From positions 248,001 through 312,000 of the forward strand of contig JAYZEN010000012.1 in NCBI GenBank assembly GCA_036337295.1: 64,000 nt of DNA, given 5' to 3'. Each line of letters begins with the position of its first letter. Position 1 is the first letter of the stretch. Source of the DNA: Ketobacter sp036337295. Lineage in GTDB: Bacteria; Pseudomonadota; Gammaproteobacteria; Pseudomonadales; Ketobacteraceae. Positions 1 to 8,287 of this stretch are shown here, in pieces. Below the pieces are notes generated by a model that was not told where the DNA came from, searched no databases, and was given only the letters and a program-made list of their open reading frames with translations. The position numbers and the translations under genes were made by a program.

Positions 1-1239
1 GAGTTCGGCCTCAAGCCGGTGGCGGCGGAATTCGACTTTGCCGAGGTGATGGAGCGGGTGCAGCGGAACATTCGCGCCATTGAACCCCACGACTCGGTGC
101 AGCGCTATACCGACTTGGGGGTGGAGTGCATCCAGGGCTATGCCCGCCTCAAGAGCCCCTGGGAAGTGGAGGTGAACGGCAAAACCCTCACCGCCCGCAG
201 CATTGTGATTGCCACCGGCGCGCGGCCGGCGATTCCACCCATTCCCGGCCTAGCCAACACCGGCTTTTTAACCTCGGACACCCTTTGGGAATTGCGGGAG
301 AAACCCAAGCGGCTGGCGGTGCTGGGGGGTGGGCCCATCGGTTGCGAGCTGTCCCAGGCCTTCAGTCGTTTGGGGGTGGAGGTGACCCAGATCGAGATGC
401 TGCCCCGCATCATGATGCGGGAGGACGAGGAGGTGTCTGCCCTGGTGACCGCCAATTTTACCCAGGAAGGCATCAAGGTGCTCACCAATCATAAGGTGGT
501 CGGAGTGGATCAATACGCCCGGGACAAAGTGGTGATCTGTGAGCACAAGGGCAAAAAAGTGGCGGTGCATTGCGATCAAATCCTGGTGGCGGTGGGGCGT
601 ACGGCCAACACCGACGGACTGGGCCTGGAGGAGTTGGGCATTGCCCTGAATCCCAACCGCACCATCAACACCGATGCCTATCTGCGGGTGCCCAACTACA
701 AGCACATTCTGGCCTGTGGTGATGTGGCGGGGCCGTACCAGTTCACTCATACCGCTGCCCATCAGGCCTGGTATGCCTCGGTGAACGGCCTGTTCGGGCA
801 CCTGAAAAAATTCAAGGCGGATTACTCGGTGATTCCCTGGGCCACGTTCACCCAGCCGGAAGTGGCGCGGGTGGGCTTGAATGAACTGGAAGCCCGCCAG
901 CAGAACATTCCCTACGAAGTGGCCTGCTATGGCATCGACGATCTGGACCGTGCCATCACCGACGAAGAGGCCTATGGTTTTGTGAAGGTGTTGACCCCGC
1001 CGGGTAAGGATAAAATCCTGGGGGTGACCATCGTGGGACAGCATGCCGGGGATCTGATAGCAGAATATGTGCTGGCCATGAAGCACGGTTTGGGCTTGAA
1101 CAAGATCCTCGGCACCATACACATTTATCCCACCATGAACGAAGCCAACAAGTACGCCGCCGGTGAATGGAAGAAAGCCCACAAGCCGGAATGGTTGCTG
1201 CGCTGGGTGGAGAAATACCAGAACTGGCGACGGCACTAG
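1..1239 (+). CDS. FAD/NAD(P)-dependent disulfide oxidoreductase, 5' truncated by window
   Basis: The reading frame is open from the first base, so the 5' end lies outside the window. Visible are the NAD(P)-binding Rossmann motif GGGPIGCE (about nt 322-345), the second FAD-binding motif ACGDVAG (about 712-732) and a C-terminal dimerisation domain with IHIYPTMNEA. The latter replaces the HxHPT catalytic His motif of classical lipoamide dehydrogenase. The long tail ending HKPEWLLRWVEKYQ resembles mercuric-reductase-like members that are often fused to an N-terminal TVP38/TMEM64 membrane domain; that part, and the redox-active Cys pair, cannot be seen here. The class assignment is firm. The substrate is unknown and any fusion is inference. 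Confidence 0.85.
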   Translation, partial: EFGLKPVAAEFDFAEVMERVQRNIRAIEPHDSVQRYTDLGVECIQGYARLKSPWEVEVNGKTLTARSIVIATGARPAIPPIPGLANTGFLTSDTLWELREKPKRLAVLGGGPIGCELSQAFSRLGVEVTQIEMLPRIMMREDEEVSALVTANFTQEGIKVLTNHKVVGVDQYARDKVVICEHKGKKVAVHCDQILVAVGRTANTDGLGLEELGIALNPNRTINTDAYLRVPNYKHILACGDVAGPYQFTHTAAHQAWYASVNGLFGHLKKFKADYSVIPWATFTQPEVARVGLNELEARQQNIPYEVACYGIDDLDRAITDEEAYGFVKVLTPPGKDKILGVTIVGQHAGDLIAEYVLAMKHGLGLNKILGTIHIYPTMNEANKYAAGEWKKAHKPEWLLRWVEKYQNWRRH

Positions 1240-1252
1240 GACGGCCGTTGCC

Positions 1253-1930
1253 TCATTCGAAACTGATCACATCCCGATTGCCGTAGAGCTGGTGCAGGGT
1301 GATGCGGCTGGCCTGGTCCTGGCTTTTGCGGATGTGATTGGACATTTCCGCCTGGGCATCTGCCAGGTCACCGGCCATTAACAATTGGCAAATACGATGG
1401 TGTTCCTCATAAGTGTCGGTGACACTTTTGCTGTTGGGCCAGCCCAGGCGTCGCATGGCGCGGATGTGGTCGTTCACATCCGCCAGGTATTGCAGCAGCA
1501 CTTTATTGCGGGACAGGGTGGCCAGCTCCAGGTGGAAATGTTCCTCTGCCTCTTTTAACGCGTCATTGATCTCCAGCCCGAAATTCAGCTGCTCCGGATG
1601 CCAGCGCTCGGCCAGAGCTGCCAGCGCACGGTGGTCTGATAACTTGGATATTTCCTCCAGCGCCTGATTCTCCAAAGCCACCCGCACATCGTAGTACTGG
1701 CTGATCTCCAGCATGTCGATGTTGCGGATAAAACAACCCTGCTTGGACTTGATGGTGAGAAAGCCTTCGCTTTCCAGCCGTTGCAGGGCGGCGCGCACAG
1801 GGGTGCGGCTGACGCAGAAATAATCCGCTAACTGCGATTCCGTCACCCGGGAGCCGGGAGCGATGCGCAGGGCGATGATCATCTCCCGCAACGTGCCGTA
1901 GATTTCCTGTGGGTTGGGCTTCTGGTCCAT
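1253..1930 (-). CDS. GntR-family transcriptional regulator, FCD (FadR) subfamily
   Basis: This 225-residue protein has an N-terminal winged helix (residues about 8-75; recognition helix region around VSRTPVRAALQRLE) and an all-helical FCD ligand-binding domain (about 80-215). H133, H178 and H199 sit where FCD proteins bind a metal and a small carboxylate or amide ligand. It is divergent from the Tsx-like porin and the hydrolase/permease genes across a 317-base spacer that holds a perfect GTTGTATACAAC palindrome, the kind of site FCD regulators bind. It is therefore the likely local repressor of that catabolic operon and of itself. The effector is unknown; a substrate or intermediate of the neighbouring hydrolases is a reasonable guess. 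Confidence 0.92.
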   Translation of the reverse strand: MDQKPNPQEIYGTLREMIIALRIAPGSRVTESQLADYFCVSRTPVRAALQRLESEGFLTIKSKQGCFIRNIDMLEISQYYDVRVALENQALEEISKLSDHRALAALAERWHPEQLNFGLEINDALKEAEEHFHLELATLSRNKVLLQYLADVNDHIRAMRRLGWPNSKSVTDTYEEHHRICQLLMAGDLADAQAEMSNHIRKSQDQASRITLHQLYGNRDVISFE

Positions 1931-2247
1931 GTCGTTACTACTCTTGATTGCCGCTTTCCTCTATTACCACACACTTGATTGCCTCTAAGGAGCGGAGCAC
2001 AAACTGTGCGCCGACTTCCTCAACCGTGCCCATCTTTGAGGCAGGGCCGACATCCCTCGGGGGCCGTCACCGCGCCACGTCTGCTGTTATAACCGATTGA
2101 AAACTAAATCCAATTAAAAATAAACCCGAAGGTCTGGCCGGTTTGGTATGTGGCTTGCTTTCTGTTGTATACAACGAAATAAACAACAAAGTGCACTAAT
2201 AAATGGTACCCCGAAGCGGGTGATAAGGCCAAGCAGGAGTTCAGAGT
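1931..2247. other. Intergenic spacer between GntR regulator and porin operon
   Basis: This 317-base stretch between divergent genes has no credible coding frame. It holds the GTTGTATACAAC palindrome at 2164-2175 and an AT-rich segment at about 2100-2190 that probably contains both promoters. A Shine-Dalgarno AGGAG at 2235-2239 belongs to the porin gene. Confidence 0.7.
2164..2175. promoter_or_regulatory. Candidate GntR/FCD operator palindrome
   Basis: GTTGTATACAAC is a perfect 12-bp palindrome, and its inner TTGTATACAA matches the TnGT-n-ACnA type of site bound by FCD-subfamily GntR regulators. It lies 73 bases before the porin ATG and 234 bases before the regulator ATG. The site is seen directly; the pairing with the adjacent regulator is inference. 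Confidence 0.65.
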
Positions 2248-3051
2248 ATGTATCCAGTTCGACGCGCGTTTGGAAAGTGGGCCCAGCCATTCCTGCTCCA
2301 GGTGGTGGCAGTGCTCGGTGGTCTCGGTTATGCCGCAGGTGCCTGGGCCGGTGCTGCCCAATGGAGTGCCACCAATATTCAGTATCTGTATGGCGATTCT
2401 TATGAAGCCATTTTTTTCAACACCGGAACCGGTCAGCTGGATTCCAATGCGGTGTCCGGCTCGGTGATCACGGTGGAACACGTCAATGGCTGGAAATACG
2501 GGGACAACTTTTTCTTTGTTGACCTGGTGAATCCGGATCGTAGAGGCGGTGAAATCGAAACCAGTTTTTACAGTGAATACTCCCCGCGCCTTAGCTTCGG
2601 CAAGATGACCGGGTCAGACCTCAGCTTTGGCTTCATCAAGGATGTACTGCTCAGCGCCACGATGGAGGTGGGTGACGGTTTTCACAATTATCTGTACGGC
2701 CTCGGGTTGGACCTGAATGTCCCGGGCATGCCGGTGTTTCAAATCAATTTTTACGCCCGTAATGAAGCCAATACGGACACCGGTAACCAGATCACCCTGG
2801 TCTGGTTCAAACCCTTTGCCATCGGCTCCCTGGACTTTGCGTTTGAAGGCTTCCTGGATTACGCCTTCGGTTTGGACCCCTCTGAGGACAACCTGATTAC
2901 CGCTCCGCGCTTGCTGGTGGATGTGGGTAAAACCTGGGGTGCACCCGGGGTGCTGCAGGCCGGGGTGGAGTATCAGATCTGGCGCAACAAATACGGCATC
3001 GACGGCATCGACGAAGACGTGGCCCAGGCCATGGTGAAGTGGATCTGGTAG
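2248..3051 (+). CDS. Tsx/OmpK-family outer membrane nucleoside-type channel
   Basis: The 267-residue protein has a hydrophobic signal peptide ending near residues 32-36 (GAWAGAAQW) and then a Tsx/OmpK-like body with YLYGDSYE near the mature N-terminus and repeated aromatic beta strands. It ends in the aromatic VKWIW typical of outer membrane barrels. AGGAG lies 8 bases before the ATG. Tsx-family channels let nucleosides and similar small polar N-rich molecules across the outer membrane. As first gene of an apparent operon with two amidohydrolases and an NCS2-type permease, it probably admits the substrate of that pathway. Family is clear; the solute is inferred. Confidence 0.85.
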   Translation: MYPVRRAFGKWAQPFLLQVVAVLGGLGYAAGAWAGAAQWSATNIQYLYGDSYEAIFFNTGTGQLDSNAVSGSVITVEHVNGWKYGDNFFFVDLVNPDRRGGEIETSFYSEYSPRLSFGKMTGSDLSFGFIKDVLLSATMEVGDGFHNYLYGLGLDLNVPGMPVFQINFYARNEANTDTGNQITLVWFKPFAIGSLDFAFEGFLDYAFGLDPSEDNLITAPRLLVDVGKTWGAPGVLQAGVEYQIWRNKYGIDGIDEDVAQAMVKWIW

Positions 3052-3081
3052 GCAAACACCGGTTGCGGAAGGAGGCATCCC

Positions 3082-3750
3082 ATGGCAGTGACAATTAAAG
3101 CGGAGCCGGAATCCATCGAGCTGGAGTGGGCCCGTACGGCGCTGGTGATCATTGATATGCAGCGGGACTTTATCGAGCCCGGTGGCTTTGGCAGTAGCCT
3201 GGGCAACGATGTCAGCAAACTGCGCCGGGCCATTGTTCCCTGCCAGGGGTTGCTGGCAGTCGCCCGGGCTCAGGGCCTGATGGTGATCCATACGCGGGAG
3301 GGCCACCGTGCGGATTTATCCGATGCGCATCCCGCCAAGGTCATGCGGGGTCATCCAGCCACCCGCATCGGTGCCGATGGCCCCATGGGCCGGATACTGA
3401 TTCGAGGGGAGCCGGGCCACGACATCATTCCGGAGTTGTATCCGGTGGCGGGGGAGGTGGTGATCGATAAACCCGGCAAGGGCGCGTTCTATCAAACCGA
3501 CCTGGAATTGTTGCTCACCACCCACGGTATCACAACGCTGCTGGTGTGTGGTGTCACCACCGAGGTTTGTGTGCACACCACGATCCGCGAAGGCAATGAT
3601 CGGGGTTATCGCTGTGTTGCAGTATCCGATTGTTGCGCGTCGTATTTCGACGAGTTCCATCAAACAGGCTTACGCATGATTAAAGCGCAGGGGGGCATCT
3701 TTGGTTGGGTAACCGATTCAGCTGCCATCATAGAAACCATCACTGCCTGA
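3082..3750 (+). CDS. Isochorismatase-family cysteine hydrolase, candidate triuret hydrolase (TrtA-like)
   Basis: This is a 222-residue cysteine hydrolase with the family triad in place: D25 (VIIDMQRDF), K130 (VIDKPGKGAF) and C163 (TTEVCVHTT). The Lys-Cys spacing of 33 is the same as in the second hydrolase at 5457, to which it is clearly paralogous (shared TREGHR, GRILIRGEPG, IIPELYP, IDKPGKG and GGIFG blocks). Q203 lies 40 residues after the Cys, as in BiuH-type enzymes. Triuret hydrolase TrtA is known to belong to this superfamily and to feed biuret to BiuH, so a gene paired with biuH is a good TrtA candidate. A ureidoacrylate, biuret or related amide hydrolase remains possible. GGAGG precedes the ATG. 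Confidence 0.8.
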   Translation: MAVTIKAEPESIELEWARTALVIIDMQRDFIEPGGFGSSLGNDVSKLRRAIVPCQGLLAVARAQGLMVIHTREGHRADLSDAHPAKVMRGHPATRIGADGPMGRILIRGEPGHDIIPELYPVAGEVVIDKPGKGAFYQTDLELLLTTHGITTLLVCGVTTEVCVHTTIREGNDRGYRCVAVSDCCASYFDEFHQTGLRMIKAQGGIFGWVTDSAAIIETITA

Positions 3751-3789
3751 ACTCCGCATCGAGAGACTGGGCAAGGGGAGGAACGAACC

Positions 3790-5361
3790 ATGAACGAGTT
3801 TAAACCGTCGCTGTGGCGACCCGGGGATTGGAATGCGTTATTCGGATTTGGCACCAATATTCTGGTGAACATGCTGGTGCTTACGGGGTTGCTGCGGTTT
3901 GTGTTGCAGATGCCGGATGAGCTGGTGTTCGGGCGCATATTGCCGGCCACCGGCTTGATGTTGTTTTTGAGTACCACCTATTACGCCTGGCTGGCCCATC
4001 GACTGGCCAAGAAAACCGGGCGCAATGATGTGTGCGCATTGCCATCCGGCATCAGTGTGCCCCATATGTTTGTGGTGGTGTTTGTGATCATGCTGCCCAT
4101 TGCCGGCACCACCGGCGATCCGGTTAAAGGTTGGGAGGCTGGCTTAACCTGGGTGTTCGTGCAGAGTTTTGTGTTGATGATCGGAGCGTTCATTGCGCCG
4201 GTGATCCGCAAGATTACGCCGCGGGCCGCTTTGTTGGGCACCCTGGCGGGGGTCTCCATCGCCTTCATCTCGTTGCGCCCGGCGTTGGAAATGTTTATGA
4301 CGCCGGTGATCGGTGTCACCTGTTTTGCCATTATTCTGTTGTCCTGGTTCGGTGGCGTGCGTTATTTCAAAGGGATACCGGCCGGACTGGTGGCCATTGC
4401 AGTCGGCACCACCATTGCCTGGGTCTCTACCGCAGCGGGATTGAATTGGGGTGGTATGAGCGTGGAGAACCTGGGCGCGGCCTTCAGCAATTTCGGTTTC
4501 AGTGTGCCGATCCCGGCCGTGGGCCACGTGTTCAGTGGCTTTGAGTTCATCGGCATCATTCTGGTCACCGCTATTCCCTTCGGCATCTATGATCTGGTGG
4601 AAGCCATGGACAACGTGGAAAGTGCGGCGGTGGCCGGCGATGAGTTCCCCACCACCAAGGTGCTGACCGCCGACGGTGCGGTGAGCCTGGTGGGGTGTTT
4701 GATGGGGAATCCGTTCATCAACGCGGTGTACATCGGTCATCCCGGATGGAAAGCCATGGGCGGTGGTTTGGGTTATTCCGCCGCCACCGGTATTTGTATT
4801 CTGGTATTGGCCTGGTTGGGTATTCTGTCGATTATCTCGGCCCTGATTCCGGTGGTGGCCATTGCGCCGATTCTGCTTTACATCGGCATGTTGATTGGCT
4901 CCCAGGCCTTCCAGGAATCCCCCAAATCCCATGCGCCGGCCATCGTGTTGGCGTTGATGCCGCACCTGGCAGCCTGGGGCAAATTGATGATCGACAACGC
5001 CCTGGGAGCGGCCGGCACCAACGCCGCCACTGTAGGCTACGAGGCCATGGGGCAGGTGGGAATCCTGTATGAAGGGCTGGCGGTGTTAGGGGGTGGCGCC
5101 ATCCTCGGCGGATTGGTGCTGGGTGCCATTGCCACCTTTGTGATCGAACGGGATTTTCTGAAGGCGGCGGCATTTTCCCTGGCCGGATGCCTGCTCACGT
5201 TCTTTGGTTTCATGCACGGCGAATCCATCGGCATTGGTGAGAGCCCGTTGGTCTCCGCCGCGTATCTGATGGTGACCGTGCTCTTGCTGGGGTGTCATCG
5301 CTTTGCCGATGCCTCGGCACCGGTGCCGGACATACACAACACCACCGAAGCCTCCACCTGA
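3790..5361 (+). CDS. NCS2/AGZA-type nucleobase permease
   Basis: This 523-residue integral membrane protein has about 12-14 hydrophobic segments and resembles the xanthine/uracil/vitamin C permease superfamily (AGZA side). Polar conserved stretches include LPSGISVPH (about residue 82), EAMDNVESAA (about 274) and GNPFINAVYIGHPG (about 308), probably in the substrate-binding re-entrant regions. A strong GGGGAGG precedes the ATG at 3790. It lies between the two cysteine hydrolases, 39 bases after the first and 95 before the second, so it likely imports the compound they hydrolyse: a purine-like or ureido compound such as triuret, biuret or urate. Transport class is well supported; substrate is inference. 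Confidence 0.85.
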   Translation: MNEFKPSLWRPGDWNALFGFGTNILVNMLVLTGLLRFVLQMPDELVFGRILPATGLMLFLSTTYYAWLAHRLAKKTGRNDVCALPSGISVPHMFVVVFVIMLPIAGTTGDPVKGWEAGLTWVFVQSFVLMIGAFIAPVIRKITPRAALLGTLAGVSIAFISLRPALEMFMTPVIGVTCFAIILLSWFGGVRYFKGIPAGLVAIAVGTTIAWVSTAAGLNWGGMSVENLGAAFSNFGFSVPIPAVGHVFSGFEFIGIILVTAIPFGIYDLVEAMDNVESAAVAGDEFPTTKVLTADGAVSLVGCLMGNPFINAVYIGHPGWKAMGGGLGYSAATGICILVLAWLGILSIISALIPVVAIAPILLYIGMLIGSQAFQESPKSHAPAIVLALMPHLAAWGKLMIDNALGAAGTNAATVGYEAMGQVGILYEGLAVLGGGAILGGLVLGAIATFVIERDFLKAAAFSLAGCLLTFFGFMHGESIGIGESPLVSAAYLMVTVLLLGCHRFADASAPVPDIHNTTEAST

Positions 5362-5456
5362 GAGAGACGGTGTTAAAGGACACGCACTAGTGTCATGGGG
5401 AATGCCCGTACAACCACAGCCTGCACAACCACATTGAAACCATCAGGAGCAAAGTG

Positions 5457-6140
5457 ATGCATGACAAAACGGTGGCCGCCAATCCCTATCCCTGGCCCTA
5501 CAACGGTGAGCTGCGGCCGGACAACACTGCGTTGATCATCATCGACATGCAGACGGACTTTTGTGGCAAGGGTGGTTATGTGGACAGCATGGGGTACGAC
5601 CTTTCCCTGACCCGTGCTCCCATCGAGCCCATTGGCCGGGTGCTGTCGGCCTTCCGCGCCCAGGGTTTTCACATTCTGCATACCCGGGAGGGGCATCGGC
5701 CGGATCTCAGCGATCTACCCGCCAACAAACGTTGGCGCTCGCGGCGCATGGGTGCCGGAATCGGTGACCCTGGCCCCTGCGGACGCATTCTGGTGCGGGG
5801 GGAGCCGGGGTGGGACATCATTCCGGAGCTCTATCCGCAGCCAGGGGAGCCCATCATTGACAAACCCGGGAAGGGTTCGTTCTGCGCGACGGATCTGGAA
5901 TTGATTCTGCACACCTGGGGCATCCAGAATCTGGTGCTCACCGGGATTACCACCGATGTCTGCGTGCACACCACCATGCGTGAAGCCAACGACCGGGGCT
6001 TTGAATGTTTGATGCTTGAAGATTGCTGCGGCGCCACCGACTATAACAACCACCTGGCGGCCATCGAAATGATCAAAATGCAGGGCGGCGTGTTCGGTGC
6101 TACCAGCACTTCCTCCGCATTACTGGAAGTGATCGGCTAG
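5457..6140 (+). CDS. biuH: Biuret amidohydrolase (BiuH-type cysteine hydrolase)
   Basis: The 227-residue protein matches, from memory, the Rhizobium biuret hydrolase nearly end to end: the YPWPYNGELRPDN N-terminus, GKGGYVDSMGYDLSL, ANKRWRSRRMGAGIGDPGP and LEDCCGATDYNNHLAA. Catalytic residues by family analogy, counted from the upstream GTG at 5454, are D31, K137 and C170. Each is offset by exactly five from D36/K142/C175 of BiuH, and Q210 corresponds to Q215. BiuH converts biuret to allophanate and ammonia; allophanate hydrolase is not in the window. A GTG at 5454 directly precedes the ATG, but AGGAGC at 5445-5450 fits the ATG better. The activity call rests on recognised similarity only. Confidence 0.85.
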   Translation: MHDKTVAANPYPWPYNGELRPDNTALIIIDMQTDFCGKGGYVDSMGYDLSLTRAPIEPIGRVLSAFRAQGFHILHTREGHRPDLSDLPANKRWRSRRMGAGIGDPGPCGRILVRGEPGWDIIPELYPQPGEPIIDKPGKGSFCATDLELILHTWGIQNLVLTGITTDVCVHTTMREANDRGFECLMLEDCCGATDYNNHLAAIEMIKMQGGVFGATSTSSALLEVIG

Positions 6141-6171
6141 ACTGAAGTGGAATTGAATCCGGGAGCGGTCA

Positions 6172-6525
6172 ATGGATGATTTTGACAAGTCGCTGGTGGT
6201 CAATGTGATGTTGGGGCAGGATGCTTTGCTGGCGCAGCATCAGTGGGAGCCTTTGGCGGAAGGGGTGTTTATCGCAACCTTGTATGCCAGCGGTGAAGAC
6301 GGGCCCCGTTCTGCGCTATTGCATTACCAGCCCGGTGCGCGGGTGGCCAATCATCTGCATCGGGGTTTTGAACACATCCTGATTCTGCACGGCAGCCAGC
6401 AAGATGGCGATGTGACTTACCAAGTGGGTGACCTGGTGATTCACCGCCCGGGTACCGGGCATGACATCATCTCGATTGAAGGTTGTATCGCGTTGGGTAT
6501 CTGGGAAAAGCCGGTGCAGTTTTAA
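6172..6525 (+). CDS. Small single-domain cupin, ChrR-like
   Basis: The 117-residue cupin has metal-binding residues H61, H63 and E67 (NHLHRGFEH, cupin motif 1) and H97 (HRPGTGHD, cupin motif 2), so the metal site is complete. It resembles the C-terminal cupin of ChrR-type anti-sigma factors but lacks their N-terminal zinc-binding ASD domain, so it is not itself a standard anti-sigma factor. It starts 31 bases after the biuret hydrolase stop and is probably the last gene of the operon. Role unknown: a small metal-dependent enzyme or sensor in the same pathway is possible. Confidence 0.8.
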   Translation: MDDFDKSLVVNVMLGQDALLAQHQWEPLAEGVFIATLYASGEDGPRSALLHYQPGARVANHLHRGFEHILILHGSQQDGDVTYQVGDLVIHRPGTGHDIISIEGCIALGIWEKPVQF

Positions 6526-6556
6526 CGGCAGGGAGGCAATCGCAGTCTCCCTGCCG
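6526..6556. terminator. Hairpin between convergent cupin and P450 genes
   Basis: A perfect 10-bp stem, CGGCAGGGAG (6526-6535) with CTCCCTGCCG (6547-6556), encloses an 11-base loop. It sits immediately after the cupin stop and 12 bases from the P450 stop. U-tracts are weak on both sides, so termination strength is uncertain, but position suits a shared bidirectional terminator. Confidence 0.6.
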
Positions 6557-6567
6557 GTTGCATCGGC

Positions 6568-8052
6568 TTACGCGCTCTGCTTGAACTGGGTAATGCCCGC
6601 CTCTTTTGGCAGTACCGCCTTCACTGTGACCCAGACGCCATCCTTCGGTTCGGTCTGCCCGCCCACCAAACGCGGCGTGGGCAGGGCATCGGTATGTACG
6701 TATTCCTCGTTGGATTCAAACGTCACCCGGCGCACGATCTCCGCCAGAATAATCCGCAGTTGCTGCCGGGCCTGGGCCATGCCGGCACAGGCCCGGCGAC
6801 CGCCACCAAAGGGAAAGAATTCCCACGGCTTGGGTTTGCAGCTGCCGTCCAGCCAGCGCTCGGGGCGATACTGGTGGGCGTCTTCACCGTAGATGTCCTT
6901 GCGACGCTGGGTCAGGTACATGCAGGGTGAAACACAGGTGCCTTTGGGCATCAGCCACTTGCCCAGCTGGGTGTCGTCCGTCAGCCAGCGCACGGTGGCC
7001 GGCGCCGAGGGTGACAGGCGCTGGGATTCATTCAGGCAGGCGGTGATGTAGGGCAGTTCGCTGATCACCAGCGGATCGTATTCCCCCACCTTGGCCACCG
7101 AGTCTGCGATTTCCTGTCGTACTTTGGCCATGACCTGGGGATTTTTCAACAACCAGATCAGCATCCAGGACGAGGTGGCGGCGCTGGTTTCATGGCCGGC
7201 CACCATCATGGCGATGCACTCGGAAATGACCTTCTCCATCTCCAGAAATTCGCCGTCATCGTATTTGGCGCGGGCAAACACCGACAGCATGTGGGACTCG
7301 TTCTCGTCCATACGGGCGCGGATGCCCTCGGCATCTTCGCGGATCATCTGGGCCAGTTGCACCTTGTAGTCCAGCGGCTGTTTCCAGGGCAGCAGCCCCT
7401 TCTTCAGATTGCCCATCTTGCCTTCTTCGGTGCGCTGGCGATATTTGGCGTTGAGTTTGGCGCGGAACTTACGGGCGCCGTACAGCTGGCCGATGGTGAA
7501 CATGGTGTCGTTGGTGGACGTGGTGAGCCAGCCCAGGATCAGTTCCTTGTAGCGTTCCTTGCGTTCCCCTTCGCGCAGGCCGAACAGGGTGTAGCAAATA
7601 ATATCGAGGGTCATGTCGCCAACGATTCTGGGGAAATTGAATGCCTCGCCCACAGTCCAGGAATCGATGTGCTCACTGATGATGTCGTGCATGACACCGG
7701 CGCGGCTTTTCAGTTGCGCTGTGGCCAGGGAGGGAATGATGCGTTTGCGGGAATCCTGATGCTTTTTGAAATTTTCAAACAACACACATTCCTCGCCCAC
7801 ATCAATGGGGATCTGCACCGAGAACGGATCATATTGCTCCGGCTTGAGCGCGAACGTGTCCCGTACCACCTCCGGATCGCCGGTCCACACCATCGGGCCC
7901 TGCCCCGGTAAAGTGAGGGTGAAGGAGTCGCCGTATTCCTCCTGGTAACGATCCAGGTTGTTCCAGATGTCGATGCCAAGACTCATTGCGTGTTTGATTT
8001 TGCCGCCCTTGGGAACGGGGGGAAGCTTGGGTTCCGTGTTCGCTGCCGTCAT
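6568..8052 (-). CDS. Cytochrome P450 monooxygenase
   Basis: The 494-residue P450 has all core motifs: I-helix AGHETS (residues 285-290), ExxR at E342-R345, PERW at 397-400 and the heme-binding loop FPFGGGRRACAG with thiolate C422. The pattern looks closer to the CYP110/CYP4-like fatty-acid or alkane hydroxylases than to CYP153 or P450cam; that is an impression, not a tested assignment. No N-terminal membrane anchor is obvious. The frame extends upstream to 8148, but that would overlap the predicted -35, so the ATG at 8052 is chosen. No ferredoxin or reductase partner is adjacent. Its promoter repeat may link it to the GntR regulator nearby. Confidence 0.92.
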   Translation of the reverse strand: MTAANTEPKLPPVPKGGKIKHAMSLGIDIWNNLDRYQEEYGDSFTLTLPGQGPMVWTGDPEVVRDTFALKPEQYDPFSVQIPIDVGEECVLFENFKKHQDSRKRIIPSLATAQLKSRAGVMHDIISEHIDSWTVGEAFNFPRIVGDMTLDIICYTLFGLREGERKERYKELILGWLTTSTNDTMFTIGQLYGARKFRAKLNAKYRQRTEEGKMGNLKKGLLPWKQPLDYKVQLAQMIREDAEGIRARMDENESHMLSVFARAKYDDGEFLEMEKVISECIAMMVAGHETSAATSSWMLIWLLKNPQVMAKVRQEIADSVAKVGEYDPLVISELPYITACLNESQRLSPSAPATVRWLTDDTQLGKWLMPKGTCVSPCMYLTQRRKDIYGEDAHQYRPERWLDGSCKPKPWEFFPFGGGRRACAGMAQARQQLRIILAEIVRRVTFESNEEYVHTDALPTPRLVGGQTEPKDGVWVTVKAVLPKEAGITQFKQSA

Positions 8053-8105
8053 GTGCCGTTTCTCTCTGCCTTGTTTTTGTTGTCGGGTGGAGTGAGTCCA
8101 CTTTA

Positions 8106-8148
8106 AGTATACGCTGTATACTCTAGAGGGTTTGCCAGTGCAGTTCAA
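8106..8148 (-). promoter_or_regulatory. Candidate P450 promoter with overlapping inverted repeat
   Basis: On the minus strand, TTGAAC (complement of 8143-8148) and TAGAGT (complement of 8120-8125) are separated by 17 bases and could be -35 and -10 boxes. A perfect inverted repeat, AGTATAC-GCT-GTATACT (8106-8122), covers the -10 downstream edge and the expected start of transcription. This is a repressor-like position. Both arms contain GTATAC, the core of the palindrome at 2164-2175. Confidence 0.5.
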
Positions 8149-8287
8149 GACGCCTTTTGAGGTGAGTTCAAAAGTCCTTGAATTTCAGGTGTGTACAAGA
8201 ACTGAACGGGGGTGTTGATCAGTGCTGGCACCCGGGCTCGCAGCCTGATACTTTGGTACGAACACAGTTCTCAAGGATGATATTGCG

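Noticed and set aside
2164..2175. LexA box
   Set aside because: The palindrome GTTGTATACAAC lacks the CTG-N10-CAG spacing and fits FCD/GntR sites better.
8053..8148. N-terminal extension of the P450 frame
   Set aside because: It would put the start inside the likely -35 box and adds a non-conserved leader; the ATG at 8052 is preferred.
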